From NCBI RefSeq assembly GCF_965198245.1, contig NZ_OZ240249.1, forward strand, positions 1,612,001 through 1,676,000: a DNA stretch of 64,000 bases. The letters are read 5' to 3'. The position numbers and the translations under genes are program-made. Shown here piece by piece: positions 42,195-49,793 of this stretch (within the stretch, counting starts at the first letter, position 1; the number at the start of each line of letters is the position of its first letter). Origin of the DNA: Poriferisodalis sp965198245 (GTDB lineage: Bacteria; Actinomycetota; Acidimicrobiia; Acidimicrobiales; Poriferisodalaceae). The notes beneath the pieces are model-generated. The model was not told where the DNA came from and searched no databases. It saw only the letters and a program-made list of their open reading frames with translations.

Positions 42195-43142
42195 GTGAAG
42201 ATCATCCTTGCCGGAGAGGGCGCGATCGGGCGCCGGCACATTGCCGCACTGCGTCGCATCGACGATGTTGAGGTAGTGGCTCTGTCGGGAGGCGTAGCAG
42301 AAGACACCGAGGCGTTTGCTGCCGAGTTCGAGATTGACCGCTGGACCACCGACTTGTCTCAGGCCCTCACGCTCGACGCCGATGCCGTGATTCTGGCCAC
42401 GCCGACGCCGCTTCATGCTGCTCAGGCCATCGAGACCATGCGGTCAGGCAAGCACGTGCTGGTCGAGATACCGATGGCCGACAATCTCGCCGACAGCGAA
42501 GAGCTGGTGCGAGTTCAGCATGAGACGGGCCTCACTGCGATGGTGTGTCATACCCGCCGCTTCAATCCCAGTCACCAGTGGATCCACGAGCGCATCACCA
42601 GGCGTGAGTTGAAGCTGCAGCACCTCGTTGTCGAGACCTTCTTCTTCAGGCGCGAGAACCGAAACGCGATGGGCAAGCCCCGCACATGGACCGATCACCT
42701 GCTGTGGCACCACTCGTGCCATACCGTCGACTTATTCGGCTACCAGACGGGGGAGCCGATAACTGCCGGATGGGCGCAGCAAGGGCCGATGCACCCTGAG
42801 TTGGGCATCGCCATGGACATGACGATCGGCATGAACGTCCCGTCGGGCGCTCTGTGCACGCTGTCGCTGTCGTTCAACAACGACGGTCCGCTCGGGACGT
42901 TCTTTCGCTACATCTGCGACAACGGCACCTACATCGCTCGCTACGACGACCTTGTCGACGGCTACGACAATCCGGTGGACCTCTCAGGGGCGGCAGTCTC
43001 CAACGACGGCATCGAACTGCAGGACCGAGAGTTCATCTCGGCGGTGCTCGAGGGCCGCGAGCCCAACGCTTCGGTCAGCCAGTGCCTCGGGGCCATGCAA
43101 ACGATCGACATGCTGGAGCAAACGCTGGCCGTCCCTGCCTAG
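42195..43142 (+). CDS. ligC: 4-carboxy-2-hydroxymuconate-6-semialdehyde dehydrogenase (LigC)
   Basis: A Gfo/Idh/MocA-fold NAD(P)-dependent dehydrogenase of 315 residues, the LigC length. It oxidises the ring-cleavage product of protocatechuate to 2-pyrone-4,6-dicarboxylate. The cofactor site is LAGEGAIGRRHIAALRRID. Blocks I recall as nearly identical in Sphingobium LigC are CHTRRFNPSHQWIHE, WTDHLLWHHSCHTVDLFGYQ, CTLSLSFNNDGPLGTFFRYI and GIELQDREFI. GTG 42195 has AGGGGAG upstream. It is separated from the other lig genes by regulator debris. Confidence 0.92.
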   Translation: MKIILAGEGAIGRRHIAALRRIDDVEVVALSGGVAEDTEAFAAEFEIDRWTTDLSQALTLDADAVILATPTPLHAAQAIETMRSGKHVLVEIPMADNLADSEELVRVQHETGLTAMVCHTRRFNPSHQWIHERITRRELKLQHLVVETFFFRRENRNAMGKPRTWTDHLLWHHSCHTVDLFGYQTGEPITAGWAQQGPMHPELGIAMDMTIGMNVPSGALCTLSLSFNNDGPLGTFFRYICDNGTYIARYDDLVDGYDNPVDLSGAAVSNDGIELQDREFISAVLEGREPNASVSQCLGAMQTIDMLEQTLAVPA

Positions 43143-43201
43143 AAGACGGATGCGCCCTCAATTGACACAAGTCCAGAGTTGGACGCGCTATCAAATGGGC
43201 C

Positions 43202-43730
43202 ATGGCGGAGCTGCACAGGCCTGATGCCGAGGCCCTCGCCTTTGACGAGGCGTTCGAGCGCAATGGCACGATCAGGCCGCTGTACGAGGCGATCGTGCAG
43301 CGCTTCTCGGGCATGGACGCGGCCGAGCTGCGGCGCCGGGAACGCATCATCGAGGAGGAGTTCCGCCGCCAAGGCATCACGTTCACTGTCTACGGCGATG
43401 CAACGGGCACCGAGCGGACCTAGCCGACGGCATTGCGCCTGCCTGGCTCGTGCGGTCGTCGGCGGGGTTCGAACGCAACGCGTTCGGGATCAGCGTGCCC
43501 CACGATGCCCACTGCGTGATCGCCGGCATCGACCTGGTTCGTGACGTCGAGGGCCAGTACCGGGTGCTGGAGGACAACCTGCGCAACCCCAGCGGGATCA
43601 GCTACGTCATCGAGAACCGTGCGGCGATGACCAAGTCGTTCCGGCCCGATTCGACGCTGGGCGTGCCCGGACTGCTCGGCGCTATCCGTGCGCCAAAGCG
43701 GTCAGCGCCGGAACACGGGAGCAGACCGGC
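43202..43730 (+). pseudogene. Decayed circularly permuted ATP-grasp gene (DUF404/DUF407 type)
   Basis: ATG 43202 opens a good N-terminus (FDEAFERNGTIRPLYEAI, then FRRQGITFTVYGDATGTER) but stops at 43423. In another frame from about 43425 the family resumes at LADGIAPAWLVRSSAGFERN, then VLEDNLRNPSGISYVIENRA and AMTKSF. About 45 residues are missing between GTER and ADGI. After AMTKSF nothing of the long C-terminal half is recognisable. This is the first gene of the usual ATP-grasp/alpha-E/transglutaminase locus, now non-functional. Confidence 0.8.
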
Positions 43731-44153
43731 GGCGACGTGTTCGATGGCAACCGGCTGCTGGCGTTCACCCATTCGCTGCAGGCGGCCCGCCGCGAGATCG
43801 GCCACTCGCCGAGTTGGGCTGCGGTGGCGAGATTCCTGCTCCAGCACGCCGATCTGCCCTGATCGGTGCTGTGGTATCTGGGGCGGGTAGAGCAGCGACT
43901 CGAGGATCTGGCGGCGGCAGCAGGTGCGGTTGCGACGCCGCGTCACCGCGCTGGGGCACTGCGAGCGCACCTGGAGTACGGAGAACTCGACGGTTCGCTG
44001 GCGCAAGAGCCCGAGACCGAGTTGTCCGAGCTGGGCACGGCGTTGGCCACGCTTGCGACTGACGTGCACGCCAGCACGATCGCTGGTTCGGGCCTGGTCG
44101 AGGTGCATGCGCAATTTGTGCGCCCGGGTGATGGCGGGGATGCAGCGTTGTGA
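43731..44153 (+). pseudogene. Decayed alpha-E (DUF403) gene
   Basis: The frame reads AAVARFLLQHADLP, a TGA at 43860-43862, then SVLWYLGRVEQRLEDLAAAA and LRAHLEYGELDGSLAQ. In the alpha-E family the matching text is a FLLLNPxFPRSVxxxxxRxxxxL pattern with an Arg at the TGA position, so CGA-to-TGA is likely. The N-terminal two thirds are missing. The end overlaps the transglutaminase start as GTGA, as in intact loci. Confidence 0.78.
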
Positions 44154-45268
44154 GGCTCGACATCGCTTACCGGTTGCATTTCCAATATGCGGAGCCGGTG
44201 ACGGAGTCGCAAAACGAGATCCGCGTGCGTCCGCGCCACGACCTGCGCCAACAGTTGCTGTCGTACCGGCTGACTACAACGCCGGCGACGCGTGTGCTTG
44301 CGAATCGCGACTATTTCGGCACCACGGTTGACCATCTCGGGGTGCGTGCGCCCCACGAAGAGTTGCTGGTGGTGGCAGAGGCGTCGGTGGAGACGACGGC
44401 GATCGAGGCCACGCCTGAGCCGGTGAGCTGCGAGCGACTCGGTGATCAGCAGTTCCTCAACGAACATGTGGAGTACTTGGCGCCTTCGCAACACGTGCAG
44501 TGGGGAGATCTCATCAACGAGGTGGCCTCATGGGCCATCCGCTCGGCTGCCGATGACGTGCGTGAGCAGGTGCTCGGGATCGTTCAGGCGGTGCCCACCA
44601 CGCTGACCTACGAGCGCGGCGCGACCTCGATCGGGGTGACGCTCGAGGAGTTGATCGACGGTGGTCGGGGTGTGTGCCAGGACTTTGCCCACCTTGCCGT
44701 AGGCATGTTGCGCTGCGTCGGCATCCCTGCCCGCTATGTGTCCGGCTACCTGTTCGCGCTCGACGAGACGCGACCCCCCGAGACTCGCCCGAACGCTGCC
44801 GAGGACGGGAGCGATTCGGCTGCTGGGGCTGGCAGCGGCGATGGGAGCGGTTCTAGCGACGGCTTTGACGCGGGCCAGCGATTCGCCGGCGAGGACATGT
44901 TTGTCGTGCAGCACGCTGATCCAAGCCCGGCAGCAGTCTCAGTGCAGACGCATGCCTGGATCGAGGCCGCCGTGCCGGGGCTCGGCTGGTACGCGCTCGA
45001 CCCCACCAACGCAGGGGCCGTTGGCGAGCGCCACGTGGTGATCGGCCACGGTCGTGACTACAACGACGTCCCTCCGGTGCGCGGCGTCTTCAACGGCGTG
45101 GCGGAAGCTGAGGTTGAGGCCGAGGTGATCATGGCCCAGCCGACGGCGCCGCCTTCGATGGTCACCGAGCCGATCCGGCGCCAGGCTCGCGTCGCAGTGG
45201 GCTCCCCGGCAGAACTGGCCCAGCCGTCGGCCCATCAAGGCGACCAGCAGCAGCAACAACAGCAATAG
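44150..45268 (+). CDS. Transglutaminase-like cysteine protease-fold protein
   Basis: 372 residues. An N-terminal bacterial transglutaminase-associated domain (LDIAYRLHFQYAEPVTESQN) is followed by the catalytic core. Cys176 is in GGRGVCQDFAHL, the His is in TQTHAWIEA-like QTHAWIEAAVPG, and the Asp is in LDPTNAG. A Gly/Ser-rich insert of about 35 residues interrupts the core after YLFALDETRP. The C-terminus ends in seven Gln. GTG 44150 overlaps the alpha-E remnant. The enzyme normally works with the ATP-grasp and alpha-E partners, probably on a peptide or polyamide; both partners are broken here. Confidence 0.88.
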   Translation: MRLDIAYRLHFQYAEPVTESQNEIRVRPRHDLRQQLLSYRLTTTPATRVLANRDYFGTTVDHLGVRAPHEELLVVAEASVETTAIEATPEPVSCERLGDQQFLNEHVEYLAPSQHVQWGDLINEVASWAIRSAADDVREQVLGIVQAVPTTLTYERGATSIGVTLEELIDGGRGVCQDFAHLAVGMLRCVGIPARYVSGYLFALDETRPPETRPNAAEDGSDSAAGAGSGDGSGSSDGFDAGQRFAGEDMFVVQHADPSPAAVSVQTHAWIEAAVPGLGWYALDPTNAGAVGERHVVIGHGRDYNDVPPVRGVFNGVAEAEVEAEVIMAQPTAPPSMVTEPIRRQARVAVGSPAELAQPSAHQGDQQQQQQQ

Positions 45269-45298
45269 CGCCCGCCGTCACGATGCGTGATCGATCTG

Positions 45299-46834
45299 TC
45301 ACCAGGGATCAATCGGGTGCTTGCGCCCGTCGCGCGGCGGGCGCGGCGGCAGGGTTGCGAGCAGCCGTGCGACCAGGTCCCGGGTGTCGGCCGGGTCGAT
45401 GATGTCGTCAAGCAGGAACGACCTGGCGAACTCCAGCCCGGTATTGCGCTCCTTCCACTCCGCGACCCGTTGCTCCCGGATCTCCCGGCGCGCTGCGTCG
45501 TCGGGTGCCGAGGAGAGTTCGTCTCGGTACACGATGTTCACGGCTCCCTCGAGGCCCATGCCACCGAACTCGGCGGTCGGCCACCCGACGATCAAGTCGG
45601 GCGCCAGCGCGTCTGAGCCCATGGCGTAGTACCCCAGCCCGTACGCCTTTCGCAGGATCACGGTCAGGATTGGCACGTCGGCTGCGCTCAGCGCCATCAG
45701 CGTCCGAGCGCTGTGGCGCACCAGAGCAGTTGCCTCCGCTGCAGTGCCGATCATGAAGCCGGGCGTGTCGCACACGAACAACAGCGGGATGTCGTAGGCA
45801 TTGCACAGTTCGACGTGGCGGGAGAACTTCGCCGAGCCCTCGGCGTCGATAGCACCTGCACCGAACATCGGGTTGTTCGCAAGCACGCCCACGACGTGCC
45901 CTTCGATGCGGCACAGCGATGTCGAAAGGCAACGGCCGAATGTCGGCCGCAGCTCCATGACCGAGCCCTCGTCGGCCAGCGTGGCCACGATCTTGCGCAT
46001 GTCGTATGCACGCCGGGGATTCTCGGGCACCATCGTGCGCAGCCGCGTCTGGTCAGGTGCGGTCATTGCCGACGGTGCCGCGATTCCGGTGAAGTACGAC
46101 AAGTACTTCCGCGCAGCGTCGAGTGCGGCAGCTTCGTCCCCGACGACGAGTTCGACGGTGCCGATTCGTTCATGCATCGACATCGGCCCGAGCTCTTCGG
46201 GCGTGAGCATCTCGCCGGTCGCCGACATCACGAGTGGGGGGCCCGACAGTCCCAGCGTCGAGTCCTTGGTTGCGATGATGACATCGGATGTGCCAGCGAT
46301 GTTCGCCTGGCCGGCGAAGCTCGGTCCCGACAGGATGGTGACGATCGGCACCAACCCCGACAGCCGCGCCAGCTGTACGAACGTGGTCACCGTGCCGCCG
46401 TCGTAGTGCAACTCGCTGGCACGGGCCCCGCCGCCTTCAGACCAGAAGATGATCGGCCAGCGGTTCCGCTCGGCCACTTCCATCATCCGGTCCATCTTGC
46501 GGTGGTTGCGGGGACTCTGGCTGCCGCCCATCACCGTGTAGTCGTAGGTGAAGGCACACACGGAAACGCCGTCGACGAGCCCGACGCCCATCACCAGGCC
46601 GTCCGCGGGAGCGTCGCCGAGCGAGCGCCGTTGAGGCTGTGCGAGTTGCCCGTACTCAACGAACGTTCCGGGGTCGACGAGTGCGGCGATCCGTTCGCGG
46701 GCAGTCCAGCGTCCACGAGCGTGTTGGCGAGCCACTGCGGTGGGGCGAGTTTCGTCAAGCGTGGCGTCGTGGGCGGCGAGGGCCTGGGCGAGCAGCGGCG
46801 AGATATCGGGTTCCGGTGGGGCTTCTTCGGTCAC
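45299..46834 (-). CDS. Acyl-CoA carboxylase beta subunit (carboxyltransferase)
   Basis: 511 residues of the biotin-dependent carboxyltransferase family (PccB/AccD type). The N-domain has RERIAALVDPGTFVEYG and YDYTVMGGSQSPRNHRKMDR. An oxyanion-hole glycine pair is in SEGGGARASEL, and the C-domain has NNPMFGAGAIDAEGSAKFSR and FVCDTPGFMIG. It transfers carboxyl from biotin to an acyl-CoA. No biotin carboxylase subunit is adjacent, so its partner is elsewhere. It is divergent from the M24 peptidase gene. Confidence 0.92.
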   Translation of the reverse strand: MTEEAPPEPDISPLLAQALAAHDATLDETRPTAVARQHARGRWTARERIAALVDPGTFVEYGQLAQPQRRSLGDAPADGLVMGVGLVDGVSVCAFTYDYTVMGGSQSPRNHRKMDRMMEVAERNRWPIIFWSEGGGARASELHYDGGTVTTFVQLARLSGLVPIVTILSGPSFAGQANIAGTSDVIIATKDSTLGLSGPPLVMSATGEMLTPEELGPMSMHERIGTVELVVGDEAAALDAARKYLSYFTGIAAPSAMTAPDQTRLRTMVPENPRRAYDMRKIVATLADEGSVMELRPTFGRCLSTSLCRIEGHVVGVLANNPMFGAGAIDAEGSAKFSRHVELCNAYDIPLLFVCDTPGFMIGTAAEATALVRHSARTLMALSAADVPILTVILRKAYGLGYYAMGSDALAPDLIVGWPTAEFGGMGLEGAVNIVYRDELSSAPDDAARREIREQRVAEWKERNTGLEFARSFLLDDIIDPADTRDLVARLLATLPPRPPRDGRKHPIDPW

Positions 46835-46893
46835 ACGGCAAGAACCTAGAGATCGCGCGGGGAGGGCGCACTCGCGGCGTTAGGGTGCGCCGC

Positions 46894-48324
46894 GTGAAGC
46901 CTTCTGACGAAGCGCTGGCACACAGGCGGGCGCGAGTGGCCAAGCGCTGGGAGCTGACCGACGAGGTTGTGCTCCTTCGTGCGGGCGAGCCGGCGAGCTG
47001 GTCGGGCACTGATCAGCACTTCGCATTCCTGCCGCATCCCGATGTGGCCTACCTGACGGCGGTGGGTTCTCCCGGCACGACGCTGGCCTTCGACGCCGCA
47101 GCCGGCGAGTGGGAGTTGTTCGGGCCCCGCTTCAGTCCCGAACGGCTCGTGTGGGAGCAGCCGCCGACGCCCGTCGGCCGGCCGCTCGACGAGCTGGAGG
47201 ACTGGCTGGCGCAGCGCAGCGACCGCACGCTCATCGAATTGGGCGCCGGTGCTGCGATGCCCGAGGTGGTGTCTGCCGCCTCGAATGACGAGGCTGAGTC
47301 CACGGATGAGGCCACGTCAACGGATGAGGCCACGTCAACGGATGAGGCCGAGGAAGACACAGCGGCGGACGATCAGTCCGACCCGTCGCCCCCCGCAACG
47401 GTGTTGCGGCTGAGCGCCGCCGTCGCGCTCGAACGCATGACCAAGGACGAAGCCGAGCTCGACGACATCCGGCGAGCCGCCGCAGCCAGCGCTGCCGGCT
47501 TTGAGTGGGTGTACCGCAACGCCGTTGGGGGCATGACCGAACGACAGATCCAGATCGGGATGGAGGCGCAGTTTTTTGCTGCTGGAGCGCCTCGTGTGGC
47601 CTACGACAGCATCGTGGCATCGGGTGCCCACGGCGCCTACTTGCACTATGTCTATGCGGGCGACGACCCGCTTCGCCCCGCGACCCGCGCCGTGGAGGCA
47701 GGCGACCTGCTGCTGATCGACGCCGGCGCGCAATTCGGCGGTTACGCCAGCGACGTGACCCGCACGATGGTGGTCGGCGCCGACCCCACCGATGAGCAGG
47801 AGTACCTGTGGAAGCTGGTGCTCAGCGCCCAGCAGCAGACGATTGATATGTGCCGCCCAGGGATCCAGTGGCGCGAGGTGCACCTGGCCGCTGCACGCAC
47901 GTTGGGGGCGGGACTCGTCGAGATGGGAGTGCTGCGGGGAGATCCGGCCGAACTGGTGACTGCGGGCGCTGTAGCGCTGTTCTTCCCCCACGGGCTCGGC
48001 CACCTGCTGGGCTTGTCAGTGCACGACGCCAGCGGATTTCCGCCCGGCCACGAGCGCAACGATCACCCGCAATTGCGGTACTTGCGCACGGACCGGGGTC
48101 TCGAACCCGGCATGGTCACGACCGTCGAGCCGGGCATCTACTTCATCGACGCGCTGCTGTGCGATCCAGCTCGGCGCGAGAAATTCGCCGAGAGCGTGTT
48201 GTGGGAACGAGTGGAAGAATTGCGGGGATTCGGCGGCATCCGCATCGAGGATGACGTGTTGGTGACCGATGGCGAACCGGAGGTGCTCACCGCAGCGATC
48301 GCCAAGCCGATGCGCATCGGTTGA
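46894..48324 (+). CDS. M24B aminopeptidase P-type metallopeptidase
   Basis: About 476 residues. An N-terminal creatinase-like domain (FAFLPHPDVAYLTAV) leads to the pita-bread domain. Metal ligands are seen in order: LLIDAGAQFGGYASDVTRTM (two Asp), FFPHGLGHLLGLSVHD (His), TVEPGIYFIDALL (Glu) and GGIRIEDDVLVTDG (Glu). It should remove N-terminal residues before proline. A hydrophilic insert with three tandem STDEA-type repeats separates the domains. GTG 46894 or GTG 46885 is the start. Confidence 0.9.
   Translation: MKPSDEALAHRRARVAKRWELTDEVVLLRAGEPASWSGTDQHFAFLPHPDVAYLTAVGSPGTTLAFDAAAGEWELFGPRFSPERLVWEQPPTPVGRPLDELEDWLAQRSDRTLIELGAGAAMPEVVSAASNDEAESTDEATSTDEATSTDEAEEDTAADDQSDPSPPATVLRLSAAVALERMTKDEAELDDIRRAAAASAAGFEWVYRNAVGGMTERQIQIGMEAQFFAAGAPRVAYDSIVASGAHGAYLHYVYAGDDPLRPATRAVEAGDLLLIDAGAQFGGYASDVTRTMVVGADPTDEQEYLWKLVLSAQQQTIDMCRPGIQWREVHLAAARTLGAGLVEMGVLRGDPAELVTAGAVALFFPHGLGHLLGLSVHDASGFPPGHERNDHPQLRYLRTDRGLEPGMVTTVEPGIYFIDALLCDPARREKFAESVLWERVEELRGFGGIRIEDDVLVTDGEPEVLTAAIAKPMRIG
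47294..47353 (+). repeat. 18-base tandem repeat inside the M24 peptidase gene
   Basis: The unit ACGTCAACGGATGAGGCC occurs twice in a row after a shorter, slightly different copy. It encodes STDEA-TSTDEA-TSTDEA in the linker between the two domains. The reading frame is kept, so length changes would be tolerated. Confidence 0.85.
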
Positions 48325-48396
48325 GAGGGCGGGTGTGCGACGATCGAGAGTGCCCCCGCAGTGCTGCCGGACTCGTGCGACGGCAGGCAGAGCGGC

Positions 48397-49713
48397 ATGA
48401 GTCCGAGCGAGCAGAGCTACGACGCCATCGTCATCGGAGCGGGCGTCATCGGCACCGCGATCACCTGCGAGCTGGCTCGGCGCGGCTGGCGTGTGCTGGG
48501 CGTTGACCGCAACCCCGGTGCTGGCCAAGGCTCCACCAGCGCTTCGTCGGCCATCGTGCGTTTCACCTATTCAACTCGGGCCGGAGTTGCCATGGCCTAC
48601 GAGGGCCTGCAGTACTGGCTGCGCTGGCCGCAGCACGCCGGGACGTGCGACGAGGCCGGCTACGCAGGGTTCAGCCAGTGCGGCATGGTGACCCTGCTCA
48701 GCGACGCTGAGGATCACCTGCTGCCGGTCCCGCACTTCGATGCGCTCGGCGTTCCCTACGAGATCTGGGATTGCGGCGAGACCGTCGCCCGGCTCGGCCC
48801 GCTCGACCTGTCCCGTTTCGGCCCGCCCCGCCAGCTCGGCGATCCTCAATTCTGGGCCGAGCCGACCTCGCAGCTGCGGGGCGCGCTCTGGTCGCCCGAA
48901 AGCGGCTACATCGGCGACCCGCAACTCGCCGCCCACAACCTGCGGCTGGCGGCCGAGTTGGCCGGCGCCGAATTCCTCTTCGGCGTGACCGTGACTGGGA
49001 TCGCTGGCGCCGGCCGGGCCGAAGGCGTCGTGCTGGCCGACGGCACCGAGGTGGCGGCGCCGGTCGTGGTGAATGTCGCAGGACCGCACAGCAGCGCTGT
49101 CAACGAGCTCGCTGGCGTCGTCGCAGACATGTCCATCACCACGCGCCCGCTGCGCAAGGAGGTGTACCACGTGCCCCCGCCGCCGGGCGCGGACTTCGAG
49201 CATGACGGCGTGGTCATGGCCGACGTTGACTGCGGCTGCTACGTGCGGCCCGAGGTAGGCAACAACATGCTCATCGGCTCCCTCGAGCTGGACGCGACGG
49301 ACTTCGAGTGGCTTGGCACCGACGAGATCGATGACTGCTCGCAGGATCTCAGCCGGGAGCAGTGGGAAACCCACGTCCTGCGGTTCGCCCGGCGCATGCC
49401 GGACCTTGGCCTGCCCCGCCAGCCGCGGGGAATCGTCGGGGTGTACGACGTGACCGACGACTGGATCCCCATCTATGACCGCACGTCGCTTGATGGCTTC
49501 TATGTGGCCATCGGAACCAGCGGGAACCAGTTCAAGAACGCGGCGGTAGCCGGTCACTGCATGGCCGAGCTGATCGGAGCTGTGGAAGCGGGCCATGACC
49601 ACGACACCGACCCCGTCGTCGTGACCGGAAAACACACCGGCTTCGACATCGACATGGGCACCTTCTCCCGCAGGCGCGATCTCCACGGCTCGTCGATGTC
49701 GGTGCTCGGCTGA
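48397..49713 (+). CDS. FAD-dependent oxidoreductase, DAO family
   Basis: 438 residues of the D-amino-acid oxidase/sarcosine oxidase group. The dinucleotide fold is AIVIGAGVIGTAITCELARR. SSAIVRFTYSTRAG follows, then a substrate domain. The C-terminal FAD site is FYVAIGTSGNQFKNAAVAGH. An oxidation of a secondary or tertiary amine such as sarcosine is the usual role; the substrate is not evident. ATG 48397 is chosen over the open upstream frame. Confidence 0.9.
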   Translation: MSPSEQSYDAIVIGAGVIGTAITCELARRGWRVLGVDRNPGAGQGSTSASSAIVRFTYSTRAGVAMAYEGLQYWLRWPQHAGTCDEAGYAGFSQCGMVTLLSDAEDHLLPVPHFDALGVPYEIWDCGETVARLGPLDLSRFGPPRQLGDPQFWAEPTSQLRGALWSPESGYIGDPQLAAHNLRLAAELAGAEFLFGVTVTGIAGAGRAEGVVLADGTEVAAPVVVNVAGPHSSAVNELAGVVADMSITTRPLRKEVYHVPPPPGADFEHDGVVMADVDCGCYVRPEVGNNMLIGSLELDATDFEWLGTDEIDDCSQDLSREQWETHVLRFARRMPDLGLPRQPRGIVGVYDVTDDWIPIYDRTSLDGFYVAIGTSGNQFKNAAVAGHCMAELIGAVEAGHDHDTDPVVVTGKHTGFDIDMGTFSRRRDLHGSSMSVLG

Positions 49714-49737
49714 TACCGAGCACGCCTTGTGGCGCGA

Positions 49738-49785
49738 GGCGCCGGCCCTGCACTCAATGGGGACTGCTTGTGCAGGGCCGGCGCC
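49738..49785. terminator. 16-bp perfect inverted repeat between convergent genes
   Basis: GGCGCCGGCCCTGCAC and GTGCAGGGCCGGCGCC pair perfectly over 16 bp around a 16-base loop. The element lies between the DAO gene stop (49713) and the stop of the convergent surface-protein gene (49794). There is no T-run, as is common for actinobacterial terminators. Confidence 0.7.
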
Positions 49786-49793
49786 GAATGTGC

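Noticed and set aside
49738..49785. Riboswitch or attachment site
   Set aside because: The perfect 16-bp stem lies between convergent stop codons with no copy elsewhere in the window, so a terminator is the simpler reading.
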